64,000 nucleotides of DNA from Allorhodopirellula solitaria (GCF_007859855.1 NZ_SJPK01000005.1:163429-227428), one strand, 5' to 3'. Positions 7,347-16,770 are shown, counted from the stretch's first letter. Made by a program: numbers and translations. The notes: generated from the sequence alone by a model not told the origin.

Positions 7347-8399
7347 CTAGGGTTTGCTCGGCGTCGACGAGGTATCGATGGTCGAGGGTGGCTGGACGGC
7401 GGGAGCTTTGCCTGTGAGATCCTTGCCTGGGGTTTCGATGCGCTGTTGAGGTGGGACGACGACGCCGCAACTGACCACAAACTGGATGGCTTCATCGATC
7501 GTTAGGTCGAGATCGATCGCTTCGCTACGACGGATCGTGACCGTGAACCCTGTCATCGGCATGGGGCTGGTCGGCATCAGCACGCTGAGCATGGGTTCGC
7601 CAGCGGCTTCGGAGACTTCTCGCATGCCGTTGCCGGTAACGAAACCGAGCGACCAGATCCCTGCGCTGGGGTACTGAATCGCAACGACTCGGTTGAATTC
7701 AATCTGTCGGTCGTCGAAGGCGAAGTCCGTGATCTGCTTCACGCTGCCGTAGACCTTGTTGACAATCGGAATGCGCAGGATGGTGGCATCAAAAGCGCTG
7801 ACGAACCAGCGCCCGATGCCGCCGGTGAAGGCTCGGCCGAGAAAATACAGCAGCGAGATGAACAGGATCAGAAAGACAGGTACGGTGATCCAACGCGGCA
7901 TGTAGTTGAGATGGTAGTAGCGGTCCCAGTACGCGAACGCCGTTTTGGGCGGCAGGGCAGTGGCACCGAATGCGTCGGCCCGGTCGTCGACTTCGCGGAC
8001 CACATGGGCGGGCAGATACTTCCGCCCGGTCGGATCGGGCACGTAGTCGACGGAGCGGTAGTTGAAACCAGGCCGCTTTTTGGCGTCGGGCGTGTCGGCC
8101 TGCGGATCGACAATCGCATTTTCGGGGACACTATTGCGGATATCGGCGAACCCCCACACCATCAGGTAGCGGATTCCGCCCTCGACAGGGATCAGCAAGC
8201 GATTTTCGATCGCGCTCCAGGCCCACAGCAACACGACGATTGTCAGTAGCGGCGGCAGCACCACCCCGAGACCGCGCAGAACCGCCCGGCGTGCGCCATG
8301 CCCGTGTCCGGATACTGGAGCCATCTTGGGCTCCGCATCGGTCGAGGCGAGACCGGAGCCGATTTCGCTGGAGGAATCTGGGTTTTGTGGGTCAGTCAT
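7347..8399 (-). CDS. DUF502 family membrane protein
   Basis: 350 residues. A hydrophilic start of about 35 residues is followed by a membrane segment (VVLPPLLTIVVLLWAW) and a second near residue 180 (VPVFLILFISLLYFLGRAF). After it comes the DUF502 hallmark RIPIVNKVYGSVKQITDF, followed by AIQYPSAGIWSLGFVTG and MPTSPMPMTGF. The C-terminus is Pro/Ser/Thr-rich. Compared with typical members of about 200-220 residues, it carries a long insert of about 90 residues between the two helices, facing the periplasm by simple topology. Family function is unknown. It is likely a single-gene unit. Confidence 0.85.
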   Translation of the reverse strand: MTDPQNPDSSSEIGSGLASTDAEPKMAPVSGHGHGARRAVLRGLGVVLPPLLTIVVLLWAWSAIENRLLIPVEGGIRYLMVWGFADIRNSVPENAIVDPQADTPDAKKRPGFNYRSVDYVPDPTGRKYLPAHVVREVDDRADAFGATALPPKTAFAYWDRYYHLNYMPRWITVPVFLILFISLLYFLGRAFTGGIGRWFVSAFDATILRIPIVNKVYGSVKQITDFAFDDRQIEFNRVVAIQYPSAGIWSLGFVTGNGMREVSEAAGEPMLSVLMPTSPMPMTGFTVTIRRSEAIDLDLTIDEAIQFVVSCGVVVPPQQRIETPGKDLTGKAPAVQPPSTIDTSSTPSKP

Positions 8400-8603
8400 G
8401 GTTGTCCGCTGGCGAGGAACGCGAGGCGAATAGAAAAGGAGTGTGAATCATCCACCCCGCTCTGCAGAACACAAGTCCCATGGAGTGCGTGAGTCGAACA
8501 AATTGGGCCGCCTGAAAAACTGTAGCACGCGATTTCCGGTCGACGACAGGCCTGACCCCATGATTCGGTGAATTCACACAAAAGGTTCACTTATCGAGCA
8601 AAA

Positions 8604-9632
8604 TCACTCGTCCCGCATCGCCAAGGCGACCACCGCGAGCGAGACTCCCCGGGCCCCCGCGTCGATTAAAACGCCGGCCACCTCGTCGGCAGTCGCCCCC
8701 GTGGTCATCACGTCGTCGACCAACAGCACCTCCCGGTCCAGATCCCGCTTTCGCCATCGGCGAACGATTTCAAAGGCCCCCCGGACGTTGTCACGCCGGG
8801 CATCATCATCCAATAATGCCTGTTTCTCAACGCCGCGAGTCGTTCGCAGCAAATTCACATAGGGCAGTCCTAAGCACTTGGCTGTGTATTGGGCGAGCAG
8901 CCGCGTGCCACTGCCACCCCGGCGAATCTGACGCATCGCTGGGCTGGGGACGCTCGTCACGATCGGGGGAGGGCCAGCCGGGCGACTGCTGGCTGGACCG
9001 GCGGATTGTCTGGCCAATGGCTGCGTGGGGGGTTCCGGGAGAGGGGAATCGACCAGGTCCGGCCAGCGACTGCGACAGCGATCGGCCAAACGCATCGCCA
9101 GTTCGCGAGCCACGGCGGAATTGCAGGGGTACTTGGCCGCGACGACTGCATCGCGGGCCGCGTCGTGATATCGATACAGGGGCGTGATACGCGAAAAACG
9201 GTGCGGACTGTCTCGGGTCTGGCATCTTGGACAAGGCCATGAATCCGTCTGCGAGTCAGCAGGACTCCATTCGCTCGGCTGCTCTCCCGCGGCGAGGCCC
9301 AGCTCTCCCGCGGCGAGGCTCAGCCGCTCGCCGGCCGGACCCCTCACGCCGCCCCGCGGGGTGCGGACCACCCGAGGCCAACCGCATTGTTGGCAGGCAG
9401 TCCGCATCATCGGCTGGGATTCAATGAGCGAGGTCTCGCAGACTCGGCAGAACGTGGCGTACCTCCGGGCGGAGTTTCCGTTGGCGATCCAACGGGTTGT
9501 GTCACCGCAGAGCACGCAGACGGGTGGAAAAACCAGGGGAGCCAGCGATTCCCAGATTCGAGGCGTGAAACCTCCGAAAAACCAAGGCTTGGGCACTTTT
9601 CTCTGCGTGGGTGCGGAGGCGGGAGCAGACAT
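8604..9632 (-). CDS. ComF-family phosphoribosyltransferase-like protein
   Basis: 342 residues. The N-terminal part has paired cysteines for a zinc ribbon (CVLCGD near residue 40, CRVC, CQQCGW and later CPRCQ). The C-terminal third has the PRPP-binding loop VLLVDDVMTTGAT, preceded by LDDDARRDNVRGAF. This is the ComF arrangement; such proteins assist uptake and processing of transforming DNA and are widespread even where competence is unproven. Two linkers are unusual: one rich in Gly/Glu/Ala with repeated AAGE units (about residues 95-120), and a Pro/Ser-rich one (about residues 205-235). Both lengthen the protein beyond the usual 230-250 residues. Confidence 0.85.
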   Translation of the reverse strand: MSAPASAPTQRKVPKPWFFGGFTPRIWESLAPLVFPPVCVLCGDTTRWIANGNSARRYATFCRVCETSLIESQPMMRTACQQCGWPRVVRTPRGGVRGPAGERLSLAAGELGLAAGEQPSEWSPADSQTDSWPCPRCQTRDSPHRFSRITPLYRYHDAARDAVVAAKYPCNSAVARELAMRLADRCRSRWPDLVDSPLPEPPTQPLARQSAGPASSRPAGPPPIVTSVPSPAMRQIRRGGSGTRLLAQYTAKCLGLPYVNLLRTTRGVEKQALLDDDARRDNVRGAFEIVRRWRKRDLDREVLLVDDVMTTGATADEVAGVLIDAGARGVSLAVVALAMRDE

Positions 9633-10657
9633 ATTTCAAAATTTTAACGTTTTTTCTAGTAGCCAGGCGAACCTTCTGCTGAAATAGTCTTCTATGAACT
9701 TAACCATCCACCCACTTGCGGCAGTTATCGCCGTCGGGGGTTACCGGGTAGGTTTTTAACGATCCAATCTCATCGATTTCTCCGTTTTGCGGAGAGTTGG
9801 TTCCAACGACGGACCATCCGGTGGATTGTTCATTCCAATTTGTGCTCCAAAACCGCACCGCAAGAAACGGTGCCGGGAGGTTCCGATGCGAACTCTGATT
9901 TCTAACCTGAATGTCATTCGTGCGACCCGCGTCAGCGGTTTCCTAAGCAATGGTATCAGCGAGATCTCGGCAGTCATCGCGGGCCTCACCGCGAGATTCG
10001 CCTGGTCGGCCATGCCGGTCGACCATCGAGAACATCGCGATTGGTTTTGGAAGCCTCTGTATGCCAGCGTCGGCAGGACAACTGTCGACCTCGGGGGCGA
10101 GAAACGCACGTGTTTCTCGCCACAGATGGACCAAACGTGTCCATCGCAGTCGCGATTATGGGGGATACCCCAGATGACGCCTTTCGCTGTCGTGCCGGTG
10201 ACCCGGTCATCGCGACGTGCGAATCGCATGAGCCAGGACCACGCGGTTAACGGCTAACGCCCACGCGCCGAACCCAGCTCACAGAGTCCAAGACGATTTC
10301 TTGCTAGCTCGCTATCGCCCCGGATCACCGTCTGCCTTGCAGGCTCGGATCCATCCGGTCGGTGCAGCTGCCGCCGAAATCGAACTCGGACCACCCCATC
10401 ACGCTGTTACCAGCCGCCGCGCGAAAGAGACGTCGCCAGCGCCCTGAAATGCCTTTCCTTCCCGCCTAGGACTGCTCACGGAGTCAGTTGGGCGACCATT
10501 CACGGAAAGTCATCGACGAGCCGCTCGACCGCACTCTTACGCCACGCGGAACACTGGAAACAGCACGACCATCGCGATTCCTGAACCGAATCTTGGACGT
10601 TTTCACTGGCAGCTTGAAACTGGAATGCCCCCGCTTGGCTTTGGGGGAGGAACAATC
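9633..10657. other. Kilobase gap with hairpins, no convincing gene
   Basis: A hairpin GCGAGAAAC / GTTTCTCGC lies at about 10097-10120, and TGGGG / CCCCA folds near 10160. An ORF from 9787 (or from an internal ATG at 9886 preceded by GGGAGG) could encode 120-156 residues, but its composition is unstructured and it runs through these fold-back sequences. I therefore treat the stretch as structured non-coding DNA. Confidence 0.4.
10628..10650 (+). promoter_or_regulatory. Hairpin overlapping the ribosome binding site of the sigma factor
   Basis: CCCCC (10628-10632) can pair with GGGGG (10643-10647). The right arm is part of the strong Shine-Dalgarno GGGGGAGG, which lies 7 nt before the ATG at 10658. 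The fold would mask the site. This decides the start and suggests structure-dependent translation. Confidence 0.4.
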
Positions 10658-11329
10658 ATGACGATCACTCTGGAAAAATCGAACCATACCTCTACGAACC
10701 GCTTGCCCCCGGTCACCGTTGTTCGCGACGCGCCATCGACGGTCGCGCAGCTCGTTGTCCGCGCCCAATCCGGCGATCGGGAGGCGTTTGGTGAACTGTT
10801 CGAACGCTACCGACCCGCCATCGTGGCGCTGGCGACGCAGCGGATGCGCAACGCTCACGAAGCCGAAGAACTGGCCCAAGATGTTTTCATCCAAGCCATG
10901 CAGAAGGTCAGCCAACTGCGAGTTCCCGAAGCTTTCGGGGGCTGGTTGCGGCAAATCGTCCACCGCATGGCAATCAACCGCGCCACGCGTAGGCGGTTGT
11001 CCGTATCGTGCGACCCGGAAACCTTGGAGGCCACCTGCGCCGATGACTCATCGCCGCAAGCAGCATTCGAGGATCGCGAGCGAGCCGCTGCGGTGCGCAG
11101 CGGTTTGACACGGCTCGGTGATATCGATCAGCAAACCTTGCGGGCGTTCTACCTGCAGGGGCAATCGTTGATCGAGATGAGCGATCGGTTCGACGCCCCC
11201 GTCGGCACGATCAAGCGTCGGCTGCACACGGCTCGAAAGCGACTCGCGGAAACGATGCGAAGCGATTTTCCCGCCACGGTGCCCATGTCGGTCGCGTTGC
11301 CGGAACTCCCGGTGAGCCAAGCCGTGTAA
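10658..11329 (+). CDS. ECF-type RNA polymerase sigma factor
   Basis: 223 residues. Region 2 runs through SGDREAFGELFERYRPAIVA, then AEELAQDVFIQAM and FGGWLRQIVHRMAINRATRR. A variable linker follows, then region 4: LTRLGDIDQQTLRAFYLQG, SLIEMSDRFDAPVGTIKRRL, HTARKRL. This is the two-domain ECF layout. No anti-sigma gene lies next to it. The neighbour is a convergent DUF1571 gene behind a terminator, so control may come from the N-terminal extension of about 35 residues or from translation. I chose the ATG at 10658 over an upstream start at 10625 because of the GGGGGAGG just before it. Confidence 0.92.
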   Translation: MTITLEKSNHTSTNRLPPVTVVRDAPSTVAQLVVRAQSGDREAFGELFERYRPAIVALATQRMRNAHEAEELAQDVFIQAMQKVSQLRVPEAFGGWLRQIVHRMAINRATRRRLSVSCDPETLEATCADDSSPQAAFEDRERAAAVRSGLTRLGDIDQQTLRAFYLQGQSLIEMSDRFDAPVGTIKRRLHTARKRLAETMRSDFPATVPMSVALPELPVSQAV

Positions 11330-11341
11330 AAGAGCGTCGTT

Positions 11342-11367
11342 TCGCTTGGGACCTTTGTCCCGAGCGA
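11342..11367. terminator. Bidirectional terminator-like hairpin
   Basis: TCGCTTGGGAC (11342-11352) pairs with GTCCCGAGCGA (11357-11367) with one G-T wobble and a 4-nt loop. It lies between the convergent sigma factor and DUF1571 genes and could stop transcription from both sides. Confidence 0.65.
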
Positions 11368-11372
11368 ACTCG

Positions 11373-12305
11373 CTATTTTGCGAACGTGTATTCAGGGTTG
11401 GCCGTGTCGAAGTCTCGATCGGTCAACCCGACGTTCGTTTCCAAGTCATGATATTCATACGATTCGATCAAGGCCCGCTCCGTGCTCCCCGGTTCCGGCC
11501 AACCAAAGCTACGGTAGCTGACGACGAGGTTGTGAGGTTGGTCGAGCACCAATTCGGCGATCGCGAAGTCGTCTTCCTGTCCGCTCGGTTCGCTGCGTTC
11601 GATCCGCAGGTGCGTCAGGGGTCGGCCATCGAACAGGTAGTCCTCCGTCATGAACACCTTGACGTGGGGATCGTCACGGTCTTGGTCACCGCGTTGGATC
11701 AGTTTCTCCAATAGCCGCGTCAGACCGATGTCGGTAATCGGATACCGTTGGCCTTGCATGGCGAGAAAACTATCGGGCGACAGGGGGACGGTCATCATGG
11801 CCCCGATCATGCCGGCCTCGCGGACGAGCAGCTTGCCGTCGTTCTCGTTTTCTATCCAGATCACTTCGCGGCCCTTGAGGGTGTCGGGCGACTCAAACCG
11901 CAGGTACACCTTCAGCGGCTCATCCCGTTGGCCACCCCGGTGGCGGGTGGCGACTTTGAGAAACATCTCCGACGCCGGTTGCAGCACACCGCTGCGATCC
12001 TGTTCCTGCTTGACCAGCCGGGCGGTGTAGTCATCGAGCCCGGCGACGGTCTGGGCGAGCGCATCGCCCGCCAGACGCAGCATCTCGGACATCGTTACGG
12101 TGGTGGTCTTGCCCGCGTCTGTTTCAGCACCCGCCTCCGCCGGACTGGCTTGACGCTCGCCAGCGACAGCAACTGGTACCGGTGCGGATCGATCGCCCGC
12201 GAGTTCTCCAGCGAGCACGCTCAGGCAGGCGGCCGTCAAAGAGACAGCGAGCACGCTCAGCCAGGGGCTGCGATGGCGTGGAGCGGTGGAGGCTGGGTCG
12301 GTCAC
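11373..12305 (-). CDS. DUF1571 family exported protein
   Basis: About 310 residues from a GTG at 12305; a TTG 42 nt upstream is possible. A signal or anchor segment (WLSVLAVSLTAACLSVLAG) lies near the start. The body has the planctomycete DUF1571 pattern: YTARLVKQEQDRSGVLQPAS, KVYLRFESPDTLKGREVIW, then GMIGAMMTVPLSPDSFLAM and later ELVLDQPHNLVVSYRSFGWP. The fold is probably an outer-membrane-lipoprotein-sorting-like beta structure (LolA/LolB type), but that is inference. Function is unknown. It is a single gene convergent with the sigma factor. Confidence 0.8.
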   Translation of the reverse strand: MTDPASTAPRHRSPWLSVLAVSLTAACLSVLAGELAGDRSAPVPVAVAGERQASPAEAGAETDAGKTTTVTMSEMLRLAGDALAQTVAGLDDYTARLVKQEQDRSGVLQPASEMFLKVATRHRGGQRDEPLKVYLRFESPDTLKGREVIWIENENDGKLLVREAGMIGAMMTVPLSPDSFLAMQGQRYPITDIGLTRLLEKLIQRGDQDRDDPHVKVFMTEDYLFDGRPLTHLRIERSEPSGQEDDFAIAELVLDQPHNLVVSYRSFGWPEPGSTERALIESYEYHDLETNVGLTDRDFDTANPEYTFAK

Positions 12306-12435
12306 GGTGGGAACCTGCAGGTGAGATGTCAGTGGATTGGCGGCCAACGTATCATATTGTTTGGCGAGAAGCCGACCAGCAATGGCGGGCGACTGGGGGC
12401 ACCGGAGCGACTGGGGCCACCGGAGCTAGGGGCTA

Positions 12436-12737
12436 CCCTGGGCTGTTCAATCTTTGGGGTTGACGCTCGATTGGTCTTGCGCAATTTCTTGACTTCACCC
12501 TCTCCAAACGAAGTTTGGGGAGGGTCGACGGGCGAAGCCTCGTCGGGGAGGGGCCCAGCACTGGGAAAACGCCTCAATCGCTGCAAAACCCTGACCGAGC
12601 CCTCCCCGAGAAACTCGCTGAAGGCTCGTTTCTCGACCCTCCCCAGCTTCGCTCGGGAGGGTGAAATCAGGACAGAAATCACCTCCATGAAAATCAACCG
12701 AAACGGGTCGCAACCCCAAAGATTGAACAGCCCAGGG
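12436..12737. repeat. Inverted-repeat-bounded element upstream of recA
   Basis: A perfect 27-bp inverted repeat (12436-12462 and 12711-12737) encloses 248 bp. A nested pair, CACCCTCTCC at about 12497 and GGGAGGGTG at about 12654, plus TCGGGGAGGG at about 12542 and CCCTCCCCGA at about 12600, gives further folding. No gene is inside. The architecture is the same as the element at 4897-5208, with different sequence. Confidence 0.8.
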
Positions 12738-12883
12738 CTACCCCCATGTGTCAGGCGGACGGCATGGATTTCGGTCTTTTGTTTGCTCCCGTGACCAAAC
12801 GTGTCCAGGGGCGCGGCGATACTACTTACGTGAGCCAAACGGGGCTCGCCCGATCAAGGTCAATCGCTGTTGAAAACATGTCA

Positions 12884-12900
12884 GAGAATTCAATGTTCTC
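12884..12900. promoter_or_regulatory. Palindrome upstream of recA, possible operator
   Basis: GAGAA-N7-TTCTC lies 170 bp before the recA start, in an A/T-richer stretch. It could bind a repressor of the DNA damage response, but I know of no defined planctomycete SOS box to compare with. Confidence 0.25.
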
Positions 12901-13069
12901 CGACCGATTTCCCCGCTAGAATGAGGGAGTCACAGCGAAATTTCTTGTCCACAGACAGGAAAAACGGTACCATCAATCGGCTTCTTCGTTCGGTGAAAAT
13001 GAAACTGACGATGATTTTGCGTCGCTCGTGAAATTGGAGTTAGGCAAGAAACTTAAGGAAAACAGGGAT

Positions 13070-14197
13070 ATGGCTAAGCAACCACGCATGGCGACCGCAG
13101 CGGCATCCAAAGGCGTCAAACTCGATCCGGGCATGAAACGCATTTTGGAAAAGGAACCGGGGCTGAAGACGACCTTGCAGCAGATCGAGAAATCGTTCGG
13201 CGAAGGGGCGATCATGCCACTCGGTGCGTCTCATAAACTGACCGTCGACGGCATCCCCACCGGATCACTGAGTCTCGACATGGCTCTGGGCGGCCAAGGT
13301 ATCCCCCGCGGCCGGATCATCGAGGTCTTCGGACCGGAATCAAGCGGGAAGACGACGCTCGCACTGCACATCGGAGCCGAAGCGCAAAAAATGGGCGGCA
13401 TCGCCGCGATCATCGACGCCGAGCACGCCTTCGACCCAAGCTGGGCGAAGAAACTCGGCGTCGAACTCGATAGTCTGCTCGTCAGCCAACCCAGCAGCGG
13501 GGAAGAGGCAATGCAGATCTGTGAGATGCTCGTTAAGAGTAACGCCGTCGATGTGATCATCGTCGACTCCGTCGCAGCCCTGGTGCCCAAGGCGGAACTC
13601 GAAGGGGAGATCGGCGATAGTCACGTGGGTTTGCAAGCGCGGCTGATGAGCCAGTCGATGCGGAAATTGACCGGCGCGATCGCTAAAAGCAAAACCGCGG
13701 TAATCTTCATCAACCAAATTCGTGAGAAAGTCGGTGTGATGTTCGGTAGCCCCGAGACGACTCCCGGCGGCCGAGCGTTGAAGTTCTACTGCTCCTGCCG
13801 GATCGATGTGCGCCGCATCGGCGCCCTCAAGGACGGTGATGAGCAGGTCGGTCAGCGCGTCAAAGCTAAGATCGTTAAGAACAAAGTCGCACCCCCGTTC
13901 CGCATCGCGGAGTTCGACATGATGCACACCTGTGGGATCAGCTTTGAAGGCGACCTGCTCGATCTAGGCACCGAACATAAGGTGATCAATCGCAGCGGTG
14001 CCTGGTTCAAATATGACGACACCTATCTCGGCCAAGGCAAAGAGAAGGCGAGAAACTTCTTGATCGAAAACCCTGAAATCCGGGATGAGATCAAACAGAA
14101 GGTACTCGCCGCAGGTGGCTACGCAGCACCGCTCGACGCCGAAGCTCTCGAGGAGGAAGCAGACGCAGAGGGCTCCGAGGAAGTCGCCAACAGCTAA
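13070..14197 (+). CDS. recA: Recombinase A
   Basis: 375 residues. RecA forms ATP-dependent filaments on single-stranded DNA, catalyses strand exchange and triggers the SOS response. Seen directly are [20 protein letters not shown], the Walker A loop GPESSGKT (residues 88-95), Walker [11 protein letters not shown], loop L1 [20 protein letters not shown] and loop L2 [20 protein letters not shown] followed by GGRALKFY. The C-terminus is acidic, as usual. I chose the ATG at 13070, preceded by CAGGGAT; an upstream GTG at 13028 would add 14 unlike residues. The basic N-terminal stretch before the core is slightly longer than in E. coli. A DUF3299 gene converges 4 bp away. Confidence 0.98.
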   Translation: MAKQPRMATAAASKGVKLDPGMKRILEKEPGLKTTLQQIEKSFGEGAIMPLGASHKLTVDGIPTGSLSLDMALGGQGIPRGRIIEVFGPESSGKTTLALHIGAEAQKMGGIAAIIDAEHAFDPSWAKKLGVELDSLLVSQPSSGEEAMQICEMLVKSNAVDVIIVDSVAALVPKAELEGEIGDSHVGLQARLMSQSMRKLTGAIAKSKTAVIFINQIREKVGVMFGSPETTPGGRALKFYCSCRIDVRRIGALKDGDEQVGQRVKAKIVKNKVAPPFRIAEFDMMHTCGISFEGDLLDLGTEHKVINRSGAWFKYDDTYLGQGKEKARNFLIENPEIRDEIKQKVLAAGGYAAPLDAEALEEEADAEGSEEVANS

Positions 14198-14201
14198 GAG
14201 G

Positions 14202-14807
14202 CTATTTGACCTGCAAACCTTCGATACGAAAAACCGCAAAGTGGCTGGCCCCTTTGGGGCCCACGCCGGGCGGGTATTGATATTTCGTCGGGTCGTAGAC
14301 GAACTTGCCCTTTACGGTCACCGGACGGGTGACGAAGTCGGTGGTTTTGTCTCCGACCATCTCAATCATCACGCAATCAAAGAGCGCCGCGCCGGGACCG
14401 AAACAGCATTCTTGGTTGTCGCGGACGAGCACGAACTCGTTGATATCGGTCTCTTTGAATAGCGTGCTGGGCAGGATGTAACCGCTCAGTTTCACGGTCC
14501 GGCCGTTGAGAAATTTGAGCGTGTCGGTCAATTTTTCGGGATCGAACGCTTCGTCTTTCTCGATGTCGAATTTGAGGTCATCGAACGTGATGTCACCTTT
14601 CTCGAGGTCAGACTTACTGCTTTTCCGCTCCTCGACTTTCGTCCGTCCCGCTGCCTCGCCACGCATGATGGCACGTCGCTGCTCGATGATCGATAGCGGC
14701 TTGTCAGCCGGTTCGTCAGCGAGAGCGGCGGACGTCCAGGTGAATCCGACCGTGAGCGCGGCGAGCACTAGGATGGATGGAACGACGAGAGAGCGAATGG
14801 GCATCAT
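14202..14807 (-). CDS. Exported DUF3299 protein (downstream paralogue)
   Basis: About 201 residues. Starting at MMPIRS it has a clear signal peptide (LVVPSILVLAALTVGFTW...ALADEP). The C-terminal half has the DUF3299 pattern: VKLSGYILPSTLF, EFVLVRDNQECCFGPG with a CC pair, VMIEMVGD, and a last strand VTVKGKFVYDP. The CC pair could bind a metal, but no function is established. A frame-compatible ATG at 14873 would overlap the upstream gene by 4 nt and add 22 residues that do not look like a signal peptide. The upstream neighbour encodes a related domain, so the two are probably expressed together. Confidence 0.7.
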   Translation of the reverse strand: MMPIRSLVVPSILVLAALTVGFTWTSAALADEPADKPLSIIEQRRAIMRGEAAGRTKVEERKSSKSDLEKGDITFDDLKFDIEKDEAFDPEKLTDTLKFLNGRTVKLSGYILPSTLFKETDINEFVLVRDNQECCFGPGAALFDCVMIEMVGDKTTDFVTRPVTVKGKFVYDPTKYQYPPGVGPKGASHFAVFRIEGLQVK

Positions 14808-14869
14808 GCGATCCAATAGTGATAGGAGGGAGCTCTCCCAAAAGCAGAAATCACTTTTGGGAAAGGCGT

Positions 14870-15547
14870 TCATTTGAACTGGTCGACTTGCATTTTATAG
14901 AAGATGGCCTGATCAAAATCCGCTTTCTTCTGAGCGACACGATTGATGCGGAATTCTCCTGCCAGTTTGCGTTTGAGCAGGTTCGCGCGGACGGACTGCC
15001 CCGGTGGCAGCCGGACCTCAATCATATCGCTGCTGCGCGGTTGACCACCGAAACAACACGTGCCCAAATCGGGGACGAGAATGAATTGGCGGAGCTTGCC
15101 GCTGCCGCTGCTCGGGTGAATATAGCCTTTCAGAAACACCGGTTTGCCGTCAACGGCAAGTGCCGTGTCCGTGGGCTGGTCCGGCCCCTTGGTATCGGCT
15201 TGCAGCCGATAAAACTGCACCCGCTCATATCCATCGGGAACCTCGGTCAAATAGATGTACACATTCTGGCCGACTCCGCCGACGAACAACAGGCTGCATG
15301 CGATCAGGCCAAACAACGCCAACCCTCGCCCGCTGTATTCGTCCGGATAGCGAGAAATCGCACGGAGCCCAAAGGCGGCAAAAATAATTCCAGGGACCGC
15401 TAGAACCAGCAGCGGAGCAAACGTGGGCACGAGCCCAATCAGGGAAATCACGAAAAAGACGATCGACCAGATCGCACCTCGGCTGATCGCCCGGTAAGGA
15501 AAATCGACGGTCTCCGGCGTGGAAAACGGTTGAGCTTCGGCAGACAT
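14870..15547 (-). CDS. Membrane-anchored DUF3299-like protein
   Basis: 225 residues from the ATG at 15547 (MSAEAQPF); longer upstream starts read into unlike sequence. The N-terminal half has membrane segments AIWSIVFFVISLIGLVPTF, LLVLAVPGIIFAAFGL and GLALFGLIACSLLFVGGVG, resembling a DUF4190-like domain. The C-terminal half has VFLKGYIHPSS, RQFILVPDLGTCCFGGQPRS and MIEVRLPPGQSV, the same CCFG-type domain as the next gene. It may form a membrane partner for the exported paralogue. Whether they handle a metal or an envelope component is open. Confidence 0.7.
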   Translation of the reverse strand: MSAEAQPFSTPETVDFPYRAISRGAIWSIVFFVISLIGLVPTFAPLLVLAVPGIIFAAFGLRAISRYPDEYSGRGLALFGLIACSLLFVGGVGQNVYIYLTEVPDGYERVQFYRLQADTKGPDQPTDTALAVDGKPVFLKGYIHPSSGSGKLRQFILVPDLGTCCFGGQPRSSDMIEVRLPPGQSVRANLLKRKLAGEFRINRVAQKKADFDQAIFYKMQVDQFK

Positions 15548-15813
15548 TGGCTTCAAAGGACGGAAAAGAGGGAGGATCGTGCGGGGGGACGGCCCCGGGG
15601 GGTGACTACGTATTAGGCGGTGGGCCGGTTCGATTGCCGCCCCACCAGGCGGTCGTGGACACCAGCTCATCAGCCCTGTGCACCACAAAATTCCTGGGCC
15701 CGCCGCTGCTAAGAACCTAGCCGAAACCCCGCAGCGATCGTAGCTCTGGTGGTAAGAGGGCAAGAAAAATCACTTTGGCGGGCCCGAACGGGAGCCCTGG
15801 ACGTCGCACAGGT

Positions 15814-16650
15814 CTATGGGGAGAGAACGAGCTTGATCCCCGTGGCCATCATCACGATGACCAGGAAGATGAACACGAAGCGGCTGCTCCGTTTGATGGC
15901 GAGCTGGGCACCGACCACGCCGCCGACCACGTTGCCAACCGCCATGACCAACCCCGGAACCCAGTCCACCATGCCGTAGGCGATGAACACGATCGCTGCG
16001 GTCAGCGTCACGACCAACCCGATGCTGTTCTTGACAGCGTTGGACGCCGCAAGAGTCGAATTTGTGAAGAAACTCATCGCCAACAGCAGTAGGATTCCCA
16101 TCCCGGCCTGGATGAATCCGACATAGATTCCGATCGAAAAAAACACTGGATATTGCCACGCTGCTGGATAAGTGGCGTGCTGGCCCGATTCGAGAAAGCG
16201 TTTGGGATTCGCCATCAGCAGCACCGCCATCACGATGAACAAAACACCAAAGACGCTCTCAAATGCGTCCGCCGAGAGATAGACCGCGAGCAGCGCCCCG
16301 ACCGGCACCCCGGCCAAGGTCGGCACCCCTAATCGGATTGTCAACGCGCGATCGAGATGCCCGTGCTTGCGAAACGTGGCTACGGCCGACGCCGTCGAGC
16401 ACAGAATCGCAATGCGGTTGGTCGCGTTGGCTGTCTTGGGATCGAGGCCAAATAACATCAGTGCCGGGAGCGTTAGAAAAGAGCCACCGCCAGCGACGGT
16501 GTTGACGATGCCGGCGAGAAATCCCGCAACCATCAGTAAACCGTAGGATGTTAGCTGCCAGAGCAAGTCAATCTCACCAAGAAAGAAAGTTACCCGTTCA
16601 CCGGATCTGGCGCGCGGCGACGCGATCATAACAGAACGAAGCAGAAGCAT
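15814..16650 (-). CDS. TSUP (TauE/SafE) family permease
   Basis: 278 residues with about 8 hydrophobic segments. TSUP proteins carry sulfite, sulfoacetate or other small anions across the inner membrane. The family signature is visible near the start: FLAGIVNTVAGGGSFLTLPA, followed by LDPKTANATNRIAIL, and repeated in the second half with GFIQAGMGILLLLAMSFF and AVGNVVGGVVGAQLAIK. The start is uncertain: ATG codons lie at 16650 and 16629, and the hydrophobic domain begins about 30 residues in. Substrate cannot be read. With many sulfatases in the window, a role in sulfur anion export is attractive but unproven, since the genes are far apart. Confidence 0.9.
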   Translation of the reverse strand: MLLLRSVMIASPRARSGERVTFFLGEIDLLWQLTSYGLLMVAGFLAGIVNTVAGGGSFLTLPALMLFGLDPKTANATNRIAILCSTASAVATFRKHGHLDRALTIRLGVPTLAGVPVGALLAVYLSADAFESVFGVLFIVMAVLLMANPKRFLESGQHATYPAAWQYPVFFSIGIYVGFIQAGMGILLLLAMSFFTNSTLAASNAVKNSIGLVVTLTAAIVFIAYGMVDWVPGLVMAVGNVVGGVVGAQLAIKRSSRFVFIFLVIVMMATGIKLVLSP

Positions 16651-16770
16651 CAGGAGTTGATGCGGGTGCGAAAATCGATTGATGGTGAGATTGAGCGAGG
16701 AGAGCCTCGGTGCTGTCCGCGTTGAGCCCGTGATCGGAGACCGGGGCTGATGAGCCTGCGAACACGGCCA

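Noticed and set aside
9787-10257. Opposed open frames in the gap before the sigma factor gene
   Set aside because: Both strands are open over the same stretch, both cross hairpins and neither resembles a protein family. An internal ATG at 9886 with GGGAGG upstream keeps a small coding possibility open.
11748-12794. A 348-residue plus-strand frame
   Set aside because: It is antisense to the DUF1571 gene and then runs through the inverted-repeat element. The reverse strand has clear family motifs and this one has none.
14807-14873. ATGA overlap between the two DUF3299 genes as proof of coupling
   Set aside because: The longer start would put 22 unlike residues before a normal signal peptide, so the overlap may be coincidental.
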